This document shows, piece after piece, positions 33,885 to 43,616 of a stretch of DNA of 64,000 nt. The translations under genes and the position numbers were made by a program. Below the pieces are notes generated by a model. The model was given only the letters and a program-made list of their open reading frames with translations, was not told where the DNA came from and made no database searches. This DNA is from Ariolimax columbianus. Its lineage: Eukaryota > Mollusca > Gastropoda > Stylommatophora > Arionidae. The stretch lies in the NCBI GenBank assembly GCA_036924085.1, contig JAVGWX010000003.1:120838264-120902263 (forward strand). The letters run 5' to 3'. Each line of letters opens with the position of its first letter. Within the stretch, counting starts at the first letter, position 1.

Positions 33885-34115
33885 GGAACAGAGAATGCCC
33901 AGTTCGGTTTCCGGAAAGGCAAGAAATGCACCGATGCTTTATTTAATCTAAGACGGATGTGCGATACGACTTTCGAATTTGTCGAGCAGTTCAACTGAGC
34001 ATTTGTGTACAAAGAGAAAGCTTTCGGCAGGGTTGACATAGATATACTTTTAGCGGTGATTGAGGAGAAAGTGCTACGAGGCCAGTTACTTGACAATTGG
34101 GGACTCTTTCCCTAT
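33885..34115 (+). pseudogene. LINE RT N-terminal fragment
   Basis: The plus strand reads TENAQFGFRKGKKCTDALFN, LRRMCDTTFEFVEQFN, a stop, AFVYKEKAFGRVDIDILLAV and IEEKVLRGQLLDN. This is the 'Q-x-G-F-R-x-G-x-x-T-x-D-A-I-F ... F-V-D-x-E-K-A-F-D-R-V' stretch. The catalytic Asp of FVD is Tyr here (FVYKEKAF), so it is inactive. The coding sequence ends abruptly at a 13-bp minisatellite. Confidence 0.85.
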
Positions 34116-34384
34116 GAACGAGAGTGTGATGGTTACGGTGGATGTTTACCGTGGATGGTTAACGTGGATGTTTACGGTAGATGGTTATAGTGGAGGGTTA
34201 CGGTGGATGGTTACGGTGGATGGTTATGGTGGATGGTTATAGTGGAGGGTTACTGTGGATGGTTACGATGGAGGGTTACGGTGGATGGTTATGGTGGATG
34301 GTTACGGAGGAGGGCTACGGTGGAGGGTTACGGTGGATGGTTACGGTGGAGGGTTACGATGGATGGTTACGGTGGATGGTAAAC
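34116..34384. repeat. 13-bp minisatellite, about 20 copies
   Basis: Unit TGGTTACGGTGGA with A/G, TTA/TAT and GAT/GAG variants. Three units make 39 bp, so frames stay open (WMVTVDGYGG-type periodic ORFs). It begins right after the RT fragment and ends at the 38-bp array. Confidence 0.95.
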
Positions 34385-36575
34385 ACGCTGGTCCGCCTAT
34401 GTTAGTCAGGGTTATGTGAAACACGCTGATCCGCCTATGTCAGGGTTAGATGAAACACGCTGATCCGCCTATATTAGTCAGGGTTATGTGAAACCCGCTG
34501 ATCCGCCTATGTTAGGGTTATGTGAAACACGCTGATACGCCTATGTTAGTCAGGGTTAGGGGAAACACACTGATCCGCCTATGTTAGTCGGGGTTAGATG
34601 AAACACGCTGATCAGCTTATATTAGTCAGGGTTATTTGAAACACGCTGATCCGCCTATGTTAGTCAGGGTTAGGGGAAACACACTGATCCGCCTATGTTA
34701 GTCAGGGTTAGATGAAACACACTGATCAGCCTATGTTAGTCAGGGTTATGTGAAACACGCTGATCCGCCTATGTTAGGGTTAGGGGAAACACGCTGATCC
34801 GCCTATGTCAGGGTTAGATTAAACACGCTGATCTGCCTTTGTTAGTCAGGGTTAGATTAAACACGCTGATCTGCCTATGTTAGTCAGCGTTAGGTGAAAC
34901 ACACTGATCCGTCAATATTAGTCAGGGTTAGGTGAAACCCTGGTGGAGTGGAGTGGTGTGCCACAGGGCTCGGTTTTGGGACCAATTTTATTCTTGATAT
35001 ATATAAATGATTTGGACATAGGAAAGGGATCCATTATTGCAAAATTTGCTGATGACACAAAACTATGTAGTAGTGTCTCATCTAAAGCAGAAGTGAATAT
35101 ATTGAGGTCGGATTTAGATAAAATTCGAGAGTGGTCTGTAAACTGACAAATGGAGTTCAATGTAGATAAATGTACAGTCATGCACATGGGTAGATCCTAT
35201 ATGGAACACAATTACAGAATGGGAGAGAAAAATATTAGAGAGATAGATAAAGAAATGGACTTAGGGGTTATAATAGATCATACATGTAAGGTGAGGGAGC
35301 AAGTGCAGGTAGTAGTAAAAAAGGCAAATACAATGTTAGGGATGATAAAAAGAAATATTAAACATATGAGCAAGGATGTGATAGTCAAACTGTATAAAGC
35401 ATTAGTTAGACCTAGATTGGAGTACTGTGTACAGGTATGGAGTCCTAATCAGAGAGGGGATATTGACATGCTGGAGAGAATACAAAAAAGAGCGACAAAG
35501 CTGATAGTGGGATTCCAGAATTACAGTTATGAGGAAAGATTTAAAAAGAAACTGGCCTACAGTGTCTGGAAGAGAAAAGAATTCGTGGTGACTTAATACA
35601 GGTGTATAAGTTGATCAGAGGAATGGATAAAGTAGACTACAACAAGTTTTTTAAAATACAACCACCAAGAAGACCAAGAGGGCACAGCTACAAGTTGACT
35701 AAGGAGAGGTCCAGATTAGATATTAGGAAGTATTTTTTTAGCCAGAGAGTTGTGAATGCTTGGAATGTATTGCCAAGTGAGATGGTGGAGGCTGTGACAG
35801 TTAATGTATTTAAAAATAGATTGGATGCGTACAGCTTCTAGAGCAAGGTGATGTAATTGGAACTGGTTGTATACAGACTCTGCAGAGTCTTCTAAACCAG
35901 TATAAAGACGTTAAGTTAAGTTAAGAAACACACTGATCCGCCTATGTTAGTCAGGGTTAGGTGAAACACACTGATCCGCCTATGTTAGTCAGGGTTAGGT
36001 GAAACACACTGATCCGCCTATGTTAGTCAGGGTTAGGTGAAACACACTGATCCGCCTATGTTAGTCAGGGTAGGTGAAACACACTGATCCGTCAATATTA
36101 GTCATGGTTAGGTGAAACACACTGATCCGCCTATGTTAGTCAGGGTTAGGTGAAACACACTGATCCGCCTATGTTAGTCATGGTAGGTGAAACACACTGA
36201 TCCGCCTATGTTAGTCAGGGTTAGGTGAAACACACTGATCCGCTTATGTTAGTCAGGGTTAGGTGAAACACACTGATCCGCCTATGTTAGTCATGGTAGG
36301 TGAAACACATGATAACGACAACACCTCACTTCCAAGTAGTTTGTCCTGGAAACAGGTTGTTCCGTGGCAGTCTGGCTAACGAGGTGTGATCGACTTTGTG
36401 ATCCCATAGTGATGAGCTCACTGATGAGCCTCACATTACACTACTTCCAGGAGAACTCCAGCTCATCTGATCAAGTACGTTTCGGGATGTAAGGAGAGCT
36501 ACTGTAACCCACCACCAAAGAAAGCCATCAAGAACACCTGCTTCAAATAGAAGGGGCATGAGCAACAACAACATT
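34385..36575 (+). mobile_element. Family A-related element with a large 38-bp array, split by a LINE
   Basis: The 38-bp unit GAAACACACTGATCCGCCTA ... GTTAGTCAGGGTTAGGT repeats over 34385-34938 and again over 35925-36304, at least 24 units including shortened ones. It aligns with the 37-bp unit of other family A copies (TGATCxGxCxATGTTAGTCA GGGT). A body follows at 36305-36575 (ACACCTCACTTCCAAGTAG, CCTGGAAACAGGTTGTTC, CAGTCTGGCTAACGAGGTG, AGAGCTACTGTAACCCACCA) with a GAGCAACAACAAC tail. The interruption 34939-35924 is a LINE. Confidence 0.87.
34939..35924 (+). pseudogene. 5'-truncated CR1/L2-like LINE inserted in the 38-bp array
   Basis: It starts inside [22 protein letters not shown] (RT domain B), [10 protein letters not shown] (active site at 35045-35056), one TGA at 35144 in place of an expected Trp, then MEFNVDKCTVMHMGRSYMEH, DLGVIIDHTCKV and LYKALVRPRLEYCVQVWSPN. 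After a frameshift near 35570 comes DLIQVYKLIRGMDKVDYNKF ... RKYFFSQRVVNAWNVLPSEM. The 3' UTR ends AAACCAGTATAAAGACG(TTAAG)n. The 5-bp direct repeat GAAAC at 34934-34938 and 35925-35929 is a candidate TSD. The 38-bp array continues on both sides. Confidence 0.93.
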
Positions 36576-36675
36576 AACCTAACACCGACTGTGTGGCTCT
36601 TGATGAAGACGGTATGCAAAGTCTTCTGACAATTGATTTCCAGGTTCCCTGTTTGGCTGTACTCGTGGAACTTCA

Positions 36676-37190
36676 TTAGGTCTCTATTTCTTCTTCTTTG
36701 CGTTTGGTTTCATATGCTCGTTTTATGCCACCAGATGGGCTGCCTCCATGCAGTCACACGTCAGTTGCAGGTCCTCAATGGTTCCCCACAGTTTGTCTTG
36801 TATGTTTCTCTCCTCAGGCCAGGTCTTCTCGCGGGAGTCTTGGTGCAATGGACATGTTTGCAGGATGTGTTCTGGAGTCTGGGGTCCTCTCTGACATATG
36901 CATTGTGCAGTCTGTGCTGCTTTCATTTTATGCATGTGTGCATTTATTCTGCAATGACCTGTTCTGAGGCGGAAAATTGAGGCGGAAAAGTGTGGTATAC
37001 TGTTTCCTATTCGGTCTATTGATTGGGTCCTGTGGGTATTTGCTGTTTGTTCTCTCTATCCACTGTTGTTTATATCTTTTGTGTGGATGTGGGCTCTATT
37101 TAACATCCGTTCTACACTCTTAACATTTCGTGGATCAGTCATCTTGCAAGGTCATCAGCATGTAGACCTTTTATGGACTTTGATCTAGTC
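36676..37190 (-). pseudogene. LINE C-terminal fragment (RLRTG/CCHC) with short (GAA)n tail
   Basis: The minus strand reads DPRNVKSVERMLNRAHIHTK and SIFRLRTGHCRINAHMHKMK, then TAQCICQRGPQTPEHILQTC PLHQDSREKTWPEE and KLWGTIEDLQLTCDCMEAAH. It ends in a stop and a short AAGAAGAAGAAA tail (36683-36697). A third independent (GAA)n-tailed member of the group, distinct in sequence from 26506 and 32710. Confidence 0.87.
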
Positions 37191-37329
37191 AGACAAGCCA
37201 TAGACGTAGATCAGGAAAAGAGTGCATGTTAACGATGACAAGTGGCGAATGTAGCTTCTAAAAGCGCTTCTTATACAAACTAACATACTCTCAACAGTGT
37301 TGCTAAATAGAATAGTTGGACTGGCAACT

Positions 37330-37600
37330 ATATCAATTTACTAGGGGATTTGGTGGTCTTGTGGTTGTGATCGGGGTTTGCAATCCCAAAGTACGAGGTT
37401 CGAATCCCGTCGTGCGCAGTTTTACAGACCGGGTATGTCCTCAATTTTTTCATCACATGAACGTTTCTTATAGTAGATCCAGCCGTAAATGGATACCTGA
37501 CAAAGCCCGCGGAGATTTTTCAGAGCCGCTCCGGGTTATACGGAGTTCGTGCTGTGTTGTGGACACTTTTAGCAATGACAGGGACTGAAAAAATATAAGG
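37330..37600 (+). mobile_element. tRNA-Ala-like SINE with conserved core
   Basis: GGTGGTCTTGTGGTTGTG (A box region) and GAGGTTCGAATCCC (B box) flank GGGGTTTGCAATCCC, whose loop TTTGCAA puts TGC (Ala) at the anticodon position. Downstream, ATCCAGCCGTAAATGGATAC then CTGAC matches the core of the element at 25185-25480. The 3' boundary is uncertain. Confidence 0.68.
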
Positions 37601-37639
37601 GCGCTCAAGTCGGTTGTATGAACCATTTGACATTTTCTC

Positions 37640-38560
37640 ACAAATTTAACAGAAAAAAGCCTCGTTACTTAATCTAATTGAACCATCATCATCATCCTCA
37701 TCATTAGGTTGATGTCCTGAGACTAGTTGTGAGGTTGTTTGAATATGTCTCTTCATCTGCTCTGCAGCTCTCTTCATTTCAGGATAGGTTTGAATTTTAG
37801 TGTCTATGCCTGCCTGAGATGTAAATATGAGTCTTGGTCGCCCGGATCCTCTCTTCTCTTGAATCTTGCCATCTTGTAGAAGACATTCATGTCTCATATT
37901 CTGTCCCAGCCAACTCAAACGTCGTTTCTGTATCATTTTCAATATTTACCTTTGCTCCTGCTTCCATGAGGAGATTGTCATTGTTTCTTCTTTCTGTCCA
38001 ATTCACCTTTTTATTCTACGATAGCCCAACATTTCAAACGCTTCCAATCTTTCTTCATCCTCTTTTGCTACAGTTCATGTTTCAGCCCTATACAGTTCAA
38101 ATCGTCATATATGAGAGGCGATTATTTTTTTCCCCTCAGTTCTATCCTGATGTTCTTTGAAGTTAGCAATTTTTCTTTTTCACTGGTCCTTTTTTGCTAA
38201 TGCTAATTCTTGTGTTAATTTATGTCGCATTTCGGGCGTCTTCTATTATGGTTTGCGCTAAATATGTAAACATCTGTCCTTATTCGATTATTTCTCCATT
38301 GATGATTATATTTATTTGCCTATGTTGCTTGGCTATTGCCAATGTCTTTGTATTCAATGTGTTTATTTTCATGTCAAACTCTTTGTCTTTTCTATTAATT
38401 TTTTTTCAAGCACAATTTGCAACTGTACTTCTGATCCTCCTACAATAGCTTGGTCATCAGTAAATTGGATTGAATAACGTTTCATACCTTTGACTTTGAC
38501 ACCCCTATTACAACTTCAAATCAGATTTTCCATCTTCATCTCAGAATACGCGGAATAGAG
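37640..38560 (-). pseudogene. Decayed LINE RT to C-terminus with (GAT)n tail
   Basis: The minus strand reads IQFTDDQAIVGGSE near 38466-38440 (active site FTDD), then FDMKINTLNTKTLAIAKQHR, QINIIINGEIIE, FTYLAQTI, INTRISISKKGPVKKK, stops, MKMIQKRRLSWLGQNMRHEC and LLQDGKIQEKRGSGRPRL. It ends in a (GATGAG)(GAT)n tail near 37683-37700. Order and spacing fit RT palm, thumb and the basic GRPR tail. Multiple stops. Confidence 0.85.
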
Positions 38561-38839
38561 ACCTGATAAAGATAGCAACCCTGCCGTACTTATTGAAACT
38601 GGGTCTGTGATTTCTTTTTTTAATTGAAAAATCGCTTCTTTATTATCAAACAATCAAGTCCCGAATAGAAGGAAATATAAATGGCAAGTTCTGAAAATCT
38701 TTTAAGACATCAAATTAATTACATCATGATTAAAAATATATAGAAACCAAGTAAAAAATATATTGCTTGCCCTGAAGCGGAAGCTGACACTTTCATAATT
38801 TGCTTATTATGAAATGCCAACTACGATGGCATAAGCTAC

Positions 38840-39520
38840 AATAAACAAAACAAAGATAATGACCACCGACAAAACACAATGTCAACATAAATTTACAGTA
38901 GATGGTGAGGAAATAGATCAGATCACGCATTTTGAATATCTGGGCTCCAGAATTGACAAAAATGGCGATTTGCTCGAAAGAAATCAGAAAAAAAGAATAG
39001 CCATGGCAATGCAGAGACTGAACAACCTGAAGAAATTATGGCAGAGCACCAACAAAACGACAAAATAAAAGACTTGAGAGCCTGTGTTTTTCCTGTGGCA
39101 GCTTATGGCTGTGAATAATGGAAGATTACCAAAACTTCTAGACAAAGAATCGAATCCTTCGAGTCAAAAGGTTACAGAAGGATCCTCAGAATACCCTGAA
39201 CATAAAAACATACAAATGCAGACATTCGGCAAATGTTGAGCGTAGAGGAGAACTGGTTTATTAATTCCATTTTGGCTAGAAAATGCAAAACGTTGGTCAC
39301 ATCAAGGGACACAATGGTCTCGAGAGAACAGTGATGGAAGGTATGGTGCCAGGTAAAAGAGGAAGGGGTAGACCAAGAAGACGATGGCACCAAGATATCC
39401 AGGAATGCCTGGGTGTGACTGTGGCGGAGGCTGGAGTTTTGGCAAGGGAAAGAGTTTCTTTCAGACGGACTGTGCTGGGAGCAACGTTCTATAAAGGACA
39501 TGCTACATGATGAACTACGA
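38840..39520 (+). pseudogene. LINE RT C-terminal fragment
   Basis: The plus strand reads MTTDKTQCQHKFTVDGEEID, THFEYLGSRIDKNGDLLERN and MAMQRLNNLKKLWQSTNKTT; after a stop, CVFPVAAYGCE and RIESFESKGYRRILRIP. After frameshifts come GHIKGHNGLERTVMEGMVPG, KRGRGRPRRRWHQDIQECLG and FRRTVLGATFYKGHAT before the stop at 39508. It ends near an ATGATGAACTACGATGATAG tail. The long open 39283-39510 segment is the best preserved. Homologous to 28108-28690. Confidence 0.9.
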
Positions 39521-39599
39521 TGATAGAAACCAGGGCAATCACATACAAAAGTAAAGTGGAATTTAAGTGTTTTAAACGAGTTGAAGAAAATACTCGTAG

Positions 39600-40370
39600 T
39601 TAAATTTCAAAACTCAATGAATGATGATTTTAAGGGAAAAAACACGTTACTGAAGATATACAGAATATACAAGAGGTCGCAAAAAAGGCAGCAGAGAAAA
39701 CTTTAAGTAATAAGAAAGCAGAAAACAAGAAATAATGGGAAACATCTAAAATGATAAAAACAAATTGGAGGAAAGACGCAAATGGAAGAATAGTAATACA
39801 GAGAATGGCATTGCTGAGTAAAATCTTATGAAGAATGAATTAGATCGAGAATGCAACATGTCGCGAGCAAAATGGTGGATAAACCAATGCGGGGAAATTG
39901 AAGTCTTGTAGAGAACAAGGCAATTCGATCAAGTACATTAGAAAGTAAAACAATTCTTTCGTAAAAATAACTGCAAACAATTACCGATGATTAGTGATAC
40001 GAATGGGAAACCAATAACAGACCAAGAGAAAAAAATGCGAAATGGAGAGAATATGTTAAGGAACTGTAAGATGATTAGGGACTGTTTCAAGAAAACACAC
40101 CATTAAAAGACATGCCATTTGATTGAAGAGATTACCTGTAGACAATGAGAATTTAATAAAGCATTTTTCTTAATCCTGAACAACAAAACACCAGTGATAG
40201 ATGAGTTACCTATCGAGCTACACAAAGCAGCGGAAGAGACTTTACACAATTAATATTTTAAACATGTTAATGAAATTTGCAGCAATGGAATTGGCAAAAG
40301 TTCACACAACTTCAACAATAATTGAAAAGGTGACATAATTTGCAAACAAAAAGGTACATAAATGCAATAT
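39600..40370 (+). pseudogene. Very decayed LINE pre-RT and RT N-terminal region
   Basis: In broken plus-strand frames: ENTPLKDMPF and EEITCRDNENLIKHF, then PVIDELPIELHKAAEETLHN and VNEICSNGIGKSS, which follow the 'K-x-P-G-I-D-x-I-P-A-E-L-x-K ... I-W-x-x-G-x-W-P' pre-RT layout. No RT palm is seen. It lies 3' of another LINE's C-terminus, so it is a separate copy. Confidence 0.6.
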
Positions 40371-40514
40371 TGATCTAGTGTTGCGAGTTGGGATGAAGGT
40401 AGACTGGCATTTCAGGGGGAAGGAAGAAGGGTGGGTGTGCAAGTACTTAGCCTTGACTACGGCGTAAATAATATGTTACCGGCCCTGCCTGGAAGAAGAT
40501 CGTCGAATTAGTTC

Positions 40515-40690
40515 ATAAACGGAATTTAAGTTCGTTCTCAATCTCTCGTTATCAAACCATGAACAGGGCTTTGCAAGTAGTAGGATGTAGTCTGGAGAAC
40601 GGAATGCGTTGTGTCGCCAGTTTACAGCTTGACTGCAATATTTGCACTTTTCGGTCCGACATATCAGTCGTCGGCAATGAGATAATTATG
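40515..40690 (-). mobile_element. Family B 3' fragment
   Basis: GTTCGTTCTCAATCTCTCGT, GGATGTAGTCTGGAGAACGG, AATGCGTTGTGTCGCCAGTT, ACAGCTTGACTGCAATATTT and GCACTTTTCGG correspond to the 3' half of the family B elements at 42020 and 43012. No array and no clear ends. Confidence 0.75.
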
Positions 40691-40879
40691 AAACTCCTTA
40701 AAACAGTTCTGATACTAAAACGAACATGGACGAGTTGGGATTGAGGGCTATTTGAGATGATGGATTGAGGATGGTGGCGTGTTCAAAGAATATGCTGTTT
40801 GAAAGTGAGGGTGGGGGTTGATGGTGAAGAGTGCAATGGCAGTGTGGGAGAGTGCTGCATACTGTACAATTAGATTGAC

Positions 40880-41400
40880 ATACCCATAATCTACACGCGT
40901 CTGCCAGTGTTTTTATATGTTGATGTTTTGTCTATTTTTTCCCGGCAAAATTGTCAATGTCATCTGATATTCTATGGTTTCTATCCATTCTGATTAGTTC
41001 TAGTGCAAAGTCCCTTCAATCTGTCTTATTTAGTTGGATGTCTGTAAAGTGCTTCTAGTCCAGTATTCCTTTGCTATTTTCCGGTAATGTTCATTTGAAT
41101 GAGCAACTGTCAGATACTGTGTTCTTTGATACCTCTCATTTTGTTGCACCTAAGTTTGATATTATTATGTTTATGTGTATTGTAGAGTCAGCTTCATTAT
41201 TTTGTTTATTTATTCTTGTTCCGTCACTAATTATAATTATGTTATTATTTGCACATAAATCAGATATTATTTTACCTGCTACGTCAATGTTGCTCCATCT
41301 CCATATCATTTGTGTGAATTAAAATATTCTACTATCAGTGTCCTATCGTTAATTTTGGCACTTATTGAGAAAATATCCTTAAAGTCTAGTTTATTTTGTT
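40880..41400 (-). pseudogene. Decayed LINE endonuclease C-terminal part
   Basis: The minus strand reads DVAGKIISDLCANNNIIIIS, DGTRINKQNNEADSTIHINI and IISNLGATK, then EVSKNTVSDS and QMNITGK. This resembles the 'L-x-x-x-C-x-x-N-x-L-x-I-x-N ... T-R-I ... S-x-I-D-I-x-I-x-S ... W-x-V ... G-S-D-H' order of the LINE EEP endonuclease, with the catalytic SDH degraded. Frameshifted. Confidence 0.55.
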
Positions 41401-42008
41401 TGGTTATGTTTATATTTCAAATTTTTAGGCACTCTTGATTCACTGTCTGTTGTTATGGATATACCCTCTAAGTTTTCTGTCGAGAACTTTCCCTAATAAA
41501 TTACTGTGTAGTACTTACGAAAGTTAGCTCTTCTTTAGTGCGTTAAAAAATACGTGTTGATCTTGAAAATAATATATATCTGAAAATATGACGAAACAAA
41601 TTTATACAAATATATATTCTTATTTACCGACATTATATCCCATTTGTTTTAGTTCTATGAAGTAATTATGATTAATTGTAGCGTGTTTGGAGCATATAAA
41701 TAAATGCATATCTTCGATAAATAAAATGTTAAGAGTTCAACAGTAATTCATGGTGTGAAGTGTGGGAAAGGCCATTTCTATTGAATGTGTTTATAGGAAA
41801 ATCGTCAACGTTCACTAGTACTGCACTGAAAGTTTCAAGATGTGCCATAAAAGTAAGGTACTACGTCACTATCATAATTCCTTTCAATTTGTAAAGGCGT
41901 ATTGGAGATTTATAGTGCTTTATTATTTGATTGGCGTTTGAAAGTTAAATTCGTTACACTAAAAAAATATAGCAATAAATGTGTATAAATATTTCTTTTC
42001 TGAGGCTT
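41401..42008. other. Intergenic AT-rich DNA, nothing recognised
   Basis: No supported feature. Confidence 0.5.
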
Positions 42009-42019
42009 AAACTGGGAGC

Positions 42020-42703
42020 GGGATCAAGATGCTGAGCAGCGCATGAGCTGCAGTGGCCAGCGACCCATAGCTGACTGCTAGCGTCATGTTGTTGTTGCTT
42101 AGATGTTTGCCTCACTGGTTTCTACTGGCGGAGGCACGCCATTTTCCACCCCAGACCGTAGTCCATTGGGCGATATCAGGACGCATAAACCAGTGCTTGA
42201 ATGCATATGTGCGTCTGTATGTATCTATGCTAGGTTTGTGCGCCCTCACAAGCTAGCCCAACCAAAGTGCAATGGAAGGGCCTCACCCTGAGGGCGCATG
42301 TGAAAATTGTGCAAGAGTGTGACTGTAGGATAGAGTCAAATGAAACAGAGTGAGGTAAGAGGAGAGAGATGGGGAAAAGTGACCCCCAGGGTGAGCCTCC
42401 CTCACTGCTAGCGTCAGGGTCAGCGAACCAAAGCTGCCAAGACCCTTTTACACCTCCACGCGGTGATCCTTGATAACGGGCTGCAGCCGGGCAGACTGGC
42501 TAAGGAGAAGAGATCGAAGAGGGAATGCTAACCCGGTACTCAAAAATGATTGCTGAAGTCGGATGTGTTGGACCGAACGGTGCAAATATCGCAGTCAAGC
42601 TGTAAACTACGACACAACGCATTCCGTTCTCTGGACTATATTCTGCTACTTAAGCCCTTTCAGGGCTTGGTAGCGGGAGATTGAGAACGAACGAAGCCAA
42701 GCC
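42020..42703 (+). mobile_element. Family B element, full-length-looking, 11-bp TSD, with nested SINE C
   Basis: The element starts GGGATCAAGATGCTGAGCAG, has one copy of the 86-bp-type 5' unit, then GCCAAGACCCTTTTACACCT, CCACGCGGTGATCC, GGGCAGACTGGCTAAGGAGA, AGTCGGATGTGTTGGACCGA and CTTAAGCCCTTTCAGGGCTT. It ends GAGAACGAACGAAGCCAAGC C. AAACTGGGAGC at 42009-42019 and 42704-42714 is an exact target duplication. The element is interrupted by SINE-like C at 42087-42403. No protein-coding capacity. The variable-length TSD and short repeated 3' tail suggest LINE-mobilised retrotransposition. Confidence 0.9.
42087..42403 (-). mobile_element. SINE-like element C nested in family B, 13-bp TSD
   Basis: It is flanked by ACTGCTAGCGTCA at 42074-42086 and 42404-42416, an exact 13-bp duplication of family B sequence. 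On the minus strand it runs from GTGAGGGAGGCTCACCCTGG to a CATCTAAGCAACAACAACA end. It shares over 150 bp with the copy at 16745-16950. The plus-strand open frame 42103-42291 mirrors an antisense frame in that copy and is not treated as a gene. Confidence 0.9.
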
Positions 42704-43011
42704 AAACTGGGAGCCAGTATAATCGTATTTCAAATCCAGAGAAAAGAACAAGGCATGCCCTGGGTATTAGCGACAGGTCATTCGCACACTGGATAATAGA
42801 GCATGGTAGTTCTTCTACAAATACACCGGAGATCCAGGAAGAAAAAAAGTCTATAGCTTTGATAAAGAAGTTATTGAACGAGAAATGTATAGAATGTTGG
42901 ATTCAAAAGAAACTTTGGCCCAAATGAAATTGAATATTTCACAGAATCAGAACAATGATATTTATATCTCTATAACTTCATTATTGAAAGCTATACAGGC
43001 ATTATAAATAT

Positions 43012-43369
43012 GGCTTGGCTTCGTTCATTATCAATCTCACACTATCAAGCACTGAAACGGCTTAAGTAGCAGAATGTAGTCCAGAGAACGGAATGCGCTG
43101 TGTCGTAGTTTACAGTTAGACTGCGATATTTGCACCTTTCGGTTCAACACATCCGACTTCAGCAAGCATTTTTTGAGTACCGGGTTAGCATTCCCTCTTC
43201 GATCCCTTCTGCTTATTAGCCAGTCTGCCCTGCTGCATCCTGTTATCCAGGATCACCACGTGGAGGTGTAGAAGGGTCTTGGCAGCTCTGGTTCGCTGGC
43301 CCTGACGCTAGCAGTCAGCTATGAGTCGCTAACCATTGCAGCTCATGTGCTGCTCAGCATCTTGATCCC
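43012..43369 (-). mobile_element. Family B element, inverted relative to 42020-42703
   Basis: Reverse complement of the family B consensus, from GCTTGGCTTCGTTCATTATC through GCAGAATGTAGTCCAGAGAA, CATCCGACTTCAGCAAGCAT and CACCACGTGGAGGTGTAGAA to CAGCATCTTGATCCC. ATTATAAATAT at 43001-43011 recurs at 43377-43387, a likely TSD. The second copy is 7 bp away from the element's 5' end, perhaps untemplated bases. Single 5' unit. Confidence 0.87.
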
Positions 43370-43445
43370 ATAATAAATTATAAATATAATTTGTGAATAA
43401 ACCTCACCTGGTTGCTATTTACATTAAATATGTTTCGGGAAGTTA

Positions 43446-43616
43446 GAAAAATGCATTAAAGAAAGGTACGAAATTATATATGTAGATGAAACATGGACAA
43501 ATATGCACCATACTAGTGACAATGAATGCCAATATGTAGATGGGACTATAAAGAGAATTGTCCCAAGATGTAACAGACAGCGACTAATGCAGGTAGACGA
43601 CATAATTTTCTTTTAA
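43446..43616 (+). pseudogene. DDE transposase-like fragment
   Basis: The open segment reads EKCIKERYEIIYVDETWTNM HHTSDNECQYVDG before a stop at 43614. The Y-x-D-E-T-W-x-N-x-H-H-T motif is typical of the region around the second catalytic Asp in Tc1/mariner-like and related DDE transposases found in invertebrates. No upstream or downstream catalytic blocks were found. Confidence 0.5.
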
